Shown piece by piece: positions 1 through 4,481 of a stretch of DNA of 5,518 bases. Below the pieces are notes generated by a model. It was not told the DNA's origin. It did no database searches and saw only the letters and a program-made list of their open reading frames with translations. This DNA is from Deltaproteobacteria bacterium (GTDB lineage Bacteria > Desulfobacterota > Dissulfuribacteria > Dissulfuribacterales > QOAL01). Both the position numbers and the translations under genes were made by a program. Each line of letters begins with the position of its first letter. Positions within the stretch are counted from its first letter, which is position 1. The stretch covers positions 1-5,518 of the forward strand of contig WFRQ01000544.1 in assembly GCA_015486425.1 (NCBI GenBank), read 5' to 3'.

Positions 1-34
1 ATACAGATTGACAGATGAAAATGTTCCCGGTACG

Positions 35-116
35 CAGTGCACGGCATCTGTTGCGTAGGGGCTCGAAGCATTGGAAACAGGTCTTCGTGCCCTCCGGCAG
101 CAGATGCTGTACACTG
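35..116. repeat. Large imperfect inverted repeat downstream of gyrB
   Basis: Two 34-base arms (35-68 and 83-116) are reverse complements at 26 of 34 positions. The outer 20 bases of each arm (starting CAGTG, with core GCATCTG) differ at only three places, all transitions. The 14-base centre holds a GAAA tetraloop closed by TG/CA (72-79) on the plus strand. The repeat begins 21 bases after the gyrB stop and looks more GC-rich than its surroundings. No T-run follows it in the gyrB direction, so it is not a classical intrinsic terminator, although it could protect the 3' end of the gyrB mRNA. Its size and symmetry also fit a dispersed REP- or MITE-like element. Which of these it is cannot be settled from one copy. 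Confidence 0.75.
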
Positions 117-137
117 TGAGGAGATACGTCGGATTTG

Positions 138-2537
138 CTATATATCCAGCTCACTCACCTCAAGCGCATGTGTCTGGATAAACTGTCTCCTCGGTTCTAT
201 CTTTTCTCCCATAAGGGTGGTAAAAAGCAGCTCGGCCTCGTCTGCATCCCGAATACTTACCTGCAGCAAGGTCCTTTTTTCCGGATTCATGGTAGTTTCC
301 CATAGCTGTTCCGGATTCATCTCACCAAGCCCTTTATATCTCTGGATATTTATTCCCTTCCGGCCCGCTGTCCTGAAATATTCAAGAATCTCATGAGAAT
401 CTTCACAGGTCCTGACGGTTTCATTCTCATGAATGATATCCACCTGGTTTTCTTCATAGTCTGAAACAGACCTGTAAATTTTAACAAGGCGTTTGAATTC
501 AGGCATTGTCATAAGGTCAGGCCCCACCATGGCTGTAAGGTAGGCAAGGTCCTTTACCCCTGCCACAAACTCATACCCTGGGGTCTCATCCCTGCATGGC
601 TTGACCTTTCCTATATTAAAATCTCTTTCAGAGAGTCTTGAGGCCATATCTTTGACTTTTTCTTCATCAAGGAAATCATTAGGGCTTGTTATTTTCAGCT
701 CAAGGAGGGTTTTTGCCAGTTCCTTCCAGCATCCCTTTTTTTCAAGGGCTGTAAGCGCATCCTGATAAAGAGATATCCTTGAAAGTATTTCAAGCAGTCT
801 TGCGCCTGATATGTTTCTGTCCCAACCATGGGGCCTGATCTGAATATCCTTGATTGCACGGTCAAAGAGAAACTTGTCAAGGCTCTCATCATCCTTGAGA
901 AAGAGTTCCTGTTTTTTGCCCCATGCAACCCGGTACAGTGGTGGCTGAGCAACATAGAGGAATCCTGATTCAACAAGCTCTGACATCTGCCTGTAGAAAA
1001 ATGTAAGCAGCAGAGTGCGGATATGCGCGCCGTCAACATCAGCATCTGTCATGATGATAATCTTATGGTAGCGCACCTTTTCCGCATCAAAATCTTCAGC
1101 CCCTATACCGGTGCCAAGGGCTGCTATGAGGTTTCTTATCTCCTCACTTGAGAGCATCTTGTCAAACCTGGCCTTTTCAACGTTCATTATCTTGCCCCTC
1201 AGGGGAAGAATGGCCTGGTTGCTCCTGTCTCTGCCCTGTTTGGCGCTTCCGCCTGCAGAATCACCCTCAACAATATAGATTTCACGTCTTGCAGGTTCCT
1301 TCTCCTGACATTCAGCAAGCTTTCCAGCCATGAGAATATCCGCGCCACCGCCCTTTTTCCGTGTAAGTTCCTTGGCCTTTCTGGCAGCCTCTCTGGCCCG
1401 TGCTGCGTCAACTGCCTTTGACAGTATCTTCTTTGCATCCTGGGGATTTTCTTCAAGGTATGTTGAGAGCGCCTCATGAACAATTGAGGATACAACAGAC
1501 CTTACCTCACTGTTTCCAAGTTTGGTCTTTGTCTGTCCTTCAAACTGAGGGTTGGGCACGCGTGTGGATATTACCGCGGTAAGTCCCTCCCTGACATCAT
1601 CGCCTCCAAGCTTTTCCCTGAGCTTTTTCGGCACGATGTCATCACTTGCATATCTGTTTATGCATTTGGTAAGGGCCTGACGAAATCCTGTAACGTGAGA
1701 GCCCCCCTCTTTTGTCCTTATGTTATTGACATAGCTTAATATTTTTTCAGAATAGCCCCTGTTATACTGCAGGGCAACTTCTACCTGAACCTGATTTTTT
1801 TCGCCCTTTATAAACACTGGCTTATCTATCACTACATCCTTGTTCTGATTCAGATATTGGACAAATGATACTATTCCGCCACTGAAATGATAGGTTTTGC
1901 TGTTTCCTGTCTTCTCGTCCTCCAAATGTATCTTTATCTGAGGATTCAGAAAGGCAAGCTCTCTCATCCTTGCCTGAAGGATATCAAACTGAAAATCCAC
2001 TGTTTCTGTAAATATTTCAGGATCAGGCTTGAACTCAATACGTGTTCCGCGTTTTGAGGTTTCACCAAGACACTCCAGTTCACCTGCTGCAACACCCCTT
2101 TTATAGTGTTGATGATAAATTTTCCCCTCTCTGTAAACCTCCACATCAAGGTACTCGGAAAGTGCGTTTACCACTGAAACACCTACGCCATGCAGTCCGC
2201 CCGAAACCTTGTAAGTCTGGTGGTCAAATTTCCCGCCTGCATGCAGCCTTGTCATTACCAGTTCTATAGCAGGCACACCTTCTGTGGGATGCATGTCAAC
2301 AGGTATTCCGCGGCCATTGTCCTCAACCACCACACTGCCGTTTTCTCTCAGCATCACGTTTATCTCGGTGCAGTGACCGGCAAGGGCCTCATCAATGCTG
2401 TTGTCCACCACCTCGTAAACCAGGTGATGCAGGCCCTCAATGGCAGTGTTTCCTATGTACATTGCAGGTCTTTTTCTGACTGCTGAAAGACCTGACAGCA
2501 CCTTGATCTGGTTGGCTCCGTACTGATTTTCTGACAT
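138..2537 (-). CDS. gyrB: DNA gyrase subunit B
   Basis: This is the ATPase subunit of DNA gyrase (A2B2, cytoplasmic), which introduces negative supercoils using ATP and relieves torsion ahead of replication forks. The protein has 799 residues, close to the 804 of E. coli, and key residues even keep E. coli numbering. The GHKL ATPase domain (about 1-220) has catalytic Glu42, Asn46 in VVDNSIDEA, Asp73 in EDNGRG, the GGLHGVGVSVVNALS loop (113-127), Arg136 and Thr165. The transducer domain ends in the QTKTKLGN loop with Lys337. The TOPRIM domain has EGDSAGG (424-430, Glu424), PLRGKIMNVE (445-454) and DADVDG (498-503, Asp498/500/502). A long Gram-negative-type insertion (about 545-730) precedes the GyrA-contacting tail with QRYKGLGEMNPEQLWETTM (732-750). 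These features favour GyrB over ParE. The ATG is preceded by AAGGA (complement of 2544-2548) with a 6-base spacer. gyrA is not seen in the 137 bases downstream. The frame is intact, with no missing catalytic residue. Confidence 0.98.
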   Translation of the reverse strand: MSENQYGANQIKVLSGLSAVRKRPAMYIGNTAIEGLHHLVYEVVDNSIDEALAGHCTEINVMLRENGSVVVEDNGRGIPVDMHPTEGVPAIELVMTRLHAGGKFDHQTYKVSGGLHGVGVSVVNALSEYLDVEVYREGKIYHQHYKRGVAAGELECLGETSKRGTRIEFKPDPEIFTETVDFQFDILQARMRELAFLNPQIKIHLEDEKTGNSKTYHFSGGIVSFVQYLNQNKDVVIDKPVFIKGEKNQVQVEVALQYNRGYSEKILSYVNNIRTKEGGSHVTGFRQALTKCINRYASDDIVPKKLREKLGGDDVREGLTAVISTRVPNPQFEGQTKTKLGNSEVRSVVSSIVHEALSTYLEENPQDAKKILSKAVDAARAREAARKAKELTRKKGGGADILMAGKLAECQEKEPARREIYIVEGDSAGGSAKQGRDRSNQAILPLRGKIMNVEKARFDKMLSSEEIRNLIAALGTGIGAEDFDAEKVRYHKIIIMTDADVDGAHIRTLLLTFFYRQMSELVESGFLYVAQPPLYRVAWGKKQELFLKDDESLDKFLFDRAIKDIQIRPHGWDRNISGARLLEILSRISLYQDALTALEKKGCWKELAKTLLELKITSPNDFLDEEKVKDMASRLSERDFNIGKVKPCRDETPGYEFVAGVKDLAYLTAMVGPDLMTMPEFKRLVKIYRSVSDYEENQVDIIHENETVRTCEDSHEILEYFRTAGRKGINIQRYKGLGEMNPEQLWETTMNPEKRTLLQVSIRDADEAELLFTTLMGEKIEPRRQFIQTHALEVSELDI

Positions 2538-2571
2538 GAAATTTCCTTATTTACCCTGGATTATGTTGCTG

Positions 2572-2596
2572 TTCAGGCTTCTTGATTGTGCCTGAA
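2572..2596. repeat. Perfect 7-bp hairpin in the gyrB leader
   Basis: TTCAGGC (2572-2578) and GCCTGAA (2590-2596) are perfect reverse complements around an 11-base loop. The right arm overlaps a second palindrome, CTGAATTCAG (2592-2601), so two alternative pairings are possible. The element lies 35-59 bases upstream of the gyrB start codon. No T-run follows on the minus strand, so it is not an intrinsic terminator. It may be an mRNA structure in the dnaN-gyrB transcript or a protein-binding site. Confidence 0.45.
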
Positions 2597-2626
2597 TTCA
2601 GTCCAAATGACGAAAGTATCATTCAC

Positions 2627-2650
2627 TTTGCGTACTCTGCGTCCTGCGGT
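2627..2650. repeat. Short TGCG-rich tandem motif between dnaN and gyrB
   Basis: TGCGT at 2629-2633, TGCGT at 2638-2642 and TGCGG at 2645-2649 form a degenerate array with 7-9-base spacing. On the minus strand it reads as a purine-rich CGCAG/CGCAA series. It may be the remnant of a dispersed simple repeat, but only three units are present. The rest of the 2538-2711 gap holds only the gyrB ribosome-binding site and the small hairpin. I see no convincing promoter or terminator there, so dnaN and gyrB may be co-transcribed. Confidence 0.3.
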
Positions 2651-2711
2651 TCATTTTAATTTTCACCTGATTTGAGCGGTTGTTATGCGAGTTCCTTTTG
2701 ATACGCTGAAC

Positions 2712-3878
2712 TCAGGCTTCAGTATCAAGAGACATTGGCATGATAAGGCCCAGGAAGCCCTTATCTTTTTCGCCGGTAAGCAGACACGGGGATTCAGCGT
2801 TATTGGCAATGAGAATTACATCATCGGAGTCCATTACTGACAGGGCCTCCATCATGTATTTGGCATTAAATGCCATCTCAAATGGTTCGCCCTCATAAGA
2901 AACTTCAACTATTTCTCTTGCTTCCCCCAGATTTTTGTCAAGCGATTCTATTTCCATGGCATTTACAGTAATTGAGGCCTTTACCCCCCTGAACATAGTG
3001 TCGGAACATAGAACCGAGATTCGTTTTAACGCATTATAGACCGTCTGCCTTTTAAAAGTAAGAAAACGTTCTCTTGTTTCCGGAATTATTACCCTGTAAT
3101 CAGGAAATGTTCCATCTATGAGCCTGATTACAAGCTGATCATGACCGCTTGTTACAAAACAGAATTTATCATCAATACCCAGCCTGGCCACCTCATTATC
3201 TTCAATAATTCTCTTTATTTCCTGAGCGCCTTTTTTGGGAAGGATTACCCCTTTCGTAATATCGAGGTGGTCTGCCGGTATCTCTGCCTCCATGAGACTC
3301 AGTCGATGTCCATCTGAACTGACCATCCTCAGCCTTGGGACATTTTCATCACTTTCAGTGTAATGATCTTTTGAATCCGGCGAAATCTGCTGCAGAAAAA
3401 TGCCGGAAAGCGCAAATTTCTTCTCATCAAATGATGCCGAGAATATGGTTTTATCAATCAGGGCCTTCAGTGTTTCGCTCTCTATATCCGTATAGTTATC
3501 TGAGTTAACGCTTCGAAACTTAGGAAAATCATCAGGCGGAAGGCCTCCTATCTTGTATTCAGCCTTTTCACCTGCTCCTATTGTGACCCAGCAGTTACTA
3601 TCCTCTTTAAATTCTATTACCGGCGAGGGGAAATCTTTCACAATCTCAAAGAGCTGGCGTGAATTAACAGTCACTGCGCCCTGCTCCTTGATATCACAAG
3701 GTATTTTGCTCCTGTAGCTTATCTCAAGGTCAGTTGCCTCTATGAACAGGTTCTCATCGTCAGTGTAAATATATACGTTGTTGATGATATTCATTATGGT
3801 TTTCTTGTCCACTATGGACTGCACCTTCTGCAACGGACCTGCAATTTTGTCCTTATCAACAAGTACATGAAGCATCAT
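2712..3878 (-). CDS. dnaN: DNA polymerase III beta subunit (sliding clamp)
   Basis: This is the ring-shaped homodimeric processivity clamp that encircles DNA and tethers Pol III, also docking other polymerases, MutS/MutL and Hda-like proteins. It has 388 residues against 366 in E. coli. Three repeated clamp domains are expected at about 1-125, 130-265 and 266-388. Recognisable family motifs are SSDGHRLSLM (187-196, E. coli TDGHRLA), LIDGTFPDYRVIIP (253-266) and the C-terminal IMPMSL (379-384, E. coli VMPMRL). The first and last help form the peptide-binding pocket. Part of the extra length is an acidic loop (about 167-180) just before the SDGHRL strand, plus five residues (DTEA end) after the usual terminus, where Arg of MPMRL is Ser. 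Start choice is open: two ATGs are adjacent (3878 and 3875). GGAG at 3883-3886 lies 4 bases from the first and 7 from the second, so the 387-residue form may be the real one. gyrB follows after 174 bp with no clear terminator between. Confidence 0.97.
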   Translation of the reverse strand: MMLHVLVDKDKIAGPLQKVQSIVDKKTIMNIINNVYIYTDDENLFIEATDLEISYRSKIPCDIKEQGAVTVNSRQLFEIVKDFPSPVIEFKEDSNCWVTIGAGEKAEYKIGGLPPDDFPKFRSVNSDNYTDIESETLKALIDKTIFSASFDEKKFALSGIFLQQISPDSKDHYTESDENVPRLRMVSSDGHRLSLMEAEIPADHLDITKGVILPKKGAQEIKRIIEDNEVARLGIDDKFCFVTSGHDQLVIRLIDGTFPDYRVIIPETRERFLTFKRQTVYNALKRISVLCSDTMFRGVKASITVNAMEIESLDKNLGEAREIVEVSYEGEPFEMAFNAKYMMEALSVMDSDDVILIANNAESPCLLTGEKDKGFLGLIMPMSLDTEA

Positions 3879-3882
3879 TTAT

Positions 3883-3886
3883 CTCC
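3883..3886 (-). promoter_or_regulatory. dnaN ribosome-binding site
   Basis: The minus strand reads GGAG here, followed by ATAA and two consecutive ATG codons. Spacing is 4 bases to the first ATG and 7 to the second. The second is the more typical distance, so this site favours initiation at 3875. Confidence 0.7.
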
Positions 3887-3909
3887 ATAAATAGAAATAT
3901 AAAAATAAA

Positions 3910-3939
3910 TTTATAATTTAAGTATGTCAGTAATGTTAA
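3910..3939 (-). promoter_or_regulatory. Predicted sigma70 promoter of dnaN
   Basis: On the minus strand, TTAACA (complement of 3934-3939; 5 of 6 to TTGACA) and TATAAA (complement of 3910-3915; 5 of 6 to TATAAT) are separated by 18 bp. Transcription would begin near 3903, giving a leader of about 25 bases to the dnaN start. The -35 hexamer lies inside the first TGTTAATAA box (3934-3942), so anything binding that box would compete with RNA polymerase. An overlapping alternative is CTGACA with 17 bp to TATTTT. Confidence 0.5.
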
Positions 3940-4073
3940 TAATGTTCCAACTATGTGTTATGGTGTAATTTTTTTAAATTTTTAATGTTAATAACATTCG
4001 GATAACATGTTAGAAAAAGGCCATTATTTTTTCTATCCGAATTATTATCAGGTTATTAACATAGTTACTGACA
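3925..4073. repeat. Symmetric AT-rich repeat region upstream of dnaN
   Basis: The outer arms are TGTCAGTAA+TGTTAATAA (3925-3942) and its reverse complement with three extra bases (4053-4073: TTATTAACA, TAG, TTACTGACA). A third TGTTAATAA lies inside (3986-3994), within a perfect 15-bp palindrome AATGTTAATAACATT (3984-3998). TTATTAACA differs by one base from the DnaA-box consensus TTATNCACA, at the sixth position. G+C is about 23% over 3901-4080. The low melting stability, the box-like repeats in both orientations and the position beside dnaN make a replication origin or a replication-linked operator plausible. No canonical TTATCCACA box is present, so an origin call is inference only. Confidence 0.5.
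3997..4041. repeat. Interrupted hairpin with an embedded palindrome
   Basis: TAGAAAAA (4011-4018) pairs perfectly with TTTTTCTA (4028-4035) around a 9-base loop. The stem continues outward as TTCGGA (3997-4002) with TCCGAA (4036-4041) after skipping 8 bases on the left. The skipped bases belong to a perfect 10-bp palindrome, TAACATGTTA (4003-4012). In total 14 base pairs form around one bulge. The left end overlaps the 3984-3998 palindrome. Neither strand shows an immediate downstream T-run of terminator type. Confidence 0.5.
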
Positions 4074-4116
4074 GGTTATCAAACAGCATTCTCATCCATC
4101 AGGTTTACATACCTGA
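4049..4116. promoter_or_regulatory. CAGGTT direct repeats ending in an operator-like palindrome
   Basis: CAGGTT occurs in the same orientation at 4049-4054, 4072-4077 and 4100-4105, with starts 23 and 28 bp apart. The first two extend to CAGGTTATTAAC and CAGGTTATCAAAC. The third forms the left half of a perfect dyad, TCAGGT (4099-4104), six bases, ACCTGA (4111-4116). An 18-bp dyad of this shape is typical of a dimeric repressor site, but no regulator is identifiable from the sequence. Confidence 0.35.
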
Positions 4117-4192
4117 AAGAGTTTTTTTGCCTCGTTGACCAGCAGGCAGAAAACGCCCTTACCTGCATTGCTTAATGACATTGAAGCATCAC

Positions 4193-4201
4193 TGATATAA
4201 T
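4193..4201 (+). promoter_or_regulatory. Extended -10 promoter element (TG-n-TATAAT)
   Basis: The plus strand has TGA directly followed by a perfect TATAAT at 4196-4201, matching the extended -10 consensus. No good -35 is present (TTAATG with 18 bp spacing is the best), which extended -10 promoters can tolerate. Transcription would start around 4207-4209, well upstream of the methyltransferase and aimed at the terminator at 4356-4376. Confidence 0.4.
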
Positions 4202-4280
4202 GTAATGTGGTATCGTGCATAAGCACCATGTTCGTTGTTCTTGCTCTTGGAAAGGAGCTACCGTGAAATTAGCACAAAGC

Positions 4281-4350
4281 TGAAAGCTCATGGCGCAAAA
4301 TAAAAGACTCAGCGAGTTCCCGCCTTTTTTAAGCTTTGCGCCTGCTTTCA
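4281..4350. repeat. Long interrupted stem-loop
   Basis: GGCGCAAA (4292-4299) and TTTGCGCC (4335-4342) are perfect reverse complements. They are extended outward by TGAAAGC (4281-4287) and GCTTTCA (4344-4350), after a 4-base offset on the left and 1 base on the right. The apex contains a small hairpin, ACTC-AGC-GAGT. Fifteen base pairs with two internal irregularities are unlikely to arise by chance. On the plus strand an intrinsic terminator follows 5 bases later. Confidence 0.6.
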
Positions 4351-4355
4351 TATTC

Positions 4356-4376
4356 AGGGGCAGCAACCCCTTTTTT
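4356..4376 (+). terminator. Rho-independent terminator
   Basis: A 5-bp stem AGGGG (4356-4360) / CCCCT (4367-4371) with loop CAGCAA is followed by a T-run through 4376. The run occurs only in the plus direction. The stem is short but GC-rich. It would stop rightward transcripts about 10 bp before the predicted methyltransferase promoter, separating that gene from upstream transcription. Confidence 0.6.
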
Positions 4377-4385
4377 CCAGCTCTT

Positions 4386-4414
4386 TTGCACAGGCAAAAA
4401 AAATTTCGTATATT
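4386..4414 (+). promoter_or_regulatory. Predicted promoter of the methyltransferase gene
   Basis: TTGCAC (4386-4391, weak -35) and TATATT (4409-4414, 5 of 6 to TATAAT) are separated by exactly 17 bp, with an A-tract in the spacer. The predicted start lies near 4421, just after the upstream terminator and about 60 bases before the ATG. Confidence 0.4.
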
Positions 4415-4420
4415 CTGAAT

Positions 4421-4451
4421 TTTCACCCTGCGTCCCCGGCACAGGGTGGAA
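4421..4451. repeat. Hairpin at the start of the methyltransferase leader
   Basis: CACCCTG (4424-4430) and CAGGGTG (4442-4448) form a perfect 7-bp stem around an 11-base loop, extended to 10 pairs by a T-G wobble and two A-T pairs. It coincides with the predicted 5' end of the mRNA, where such stems often stabilise transcripts. It lies 30 bases before the start codon, too far to mask the ribosome-binding site directly. No T-run follows it on the plus strand. Confidence 0.5.
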
Positions 4452-4481
4452 TATGTGTATCACAAGTCATCAGGAATTGCT

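Larger units (their letters stand above)
4208..4376 (+). ncRNA. Candidate small structured RNA, unknown family
   Basis: This span runs from the start predicted for the extended -10 promoter to the end of an intrinsic terminator, giving an RNA of about 170 nt. Predicted local stems are GTGC-ATAA-GCAC (4215-4226), GCTC/GAGC (4243-4258), the long interrupted stem 4281-4350 and the terminator hairpin. It does not match tRNA, 4.5S, 6S or tmRNA hallmarks that I can recognise. The same stretch has open frames on both strands (see rejected items), so an RNA gene is only one reading. It could also be a dispersed repeat that happens to carry these signals. Confidence 0.25.

Noticed and set aside
35..116. 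Inverted repeat after gyrB as an integron attC site or an intrinsic terminator
   Set aside because: The conserved attC core (GTTRRRY with its RYYYAAC partner) is not present, and no T-run follows the stem in the gyrB direction.
37..396. Plus-strand open frame of 119 codons
   Set aside because: Most of it is antisense to the gyrB C-terminus, and its start falls inside the 35-116 inverted repeat. It has no ribosome-binding site and the protein resembles nothing I recognise.
2538..2711. Dedicated gyrB promoter
   Set aside because: TTGGAC and CAAT-like elements occur on the minus strand, but their spacing is far from 17 bp. I could not support a promoter.
4092..4229. Minus-strand open frame of 45 codons starting MVLMHDTT and ending VCKPDG
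   Set aside because: The last 25 residues look somewhat protein-like, but there is no Shine-Dalgarno sequence at either possible ATG (4229 or 4181) and no family match that I can see. It could be a gene remnant. Conservation in relatives would decide.
4290..4418. Plus-strand open frame of 42 codons starting MAQNKRLSEF
   Set aside because: No ribosome-binding site, and the frame crosses a hairpin, an intrinsic terminator and the predicted methyltransferase promoter.
4172..4426. Minus-strand open frame of 84 codons with a GTG start
   Set aside because: A GGGGA lies six bases upstream, but the frame runs through the terminator hairpin and the long stem-loop. It is rich in cysteine and has no recognisable domain. 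It reads like translated repeat DNA.
3879..4481. Definite oriC call
   Set aside because: No exact TTATCCACA or TTATNCACA box was found in the gap, and skew cannot be judged from this window. It is kept only as a hypothesis.
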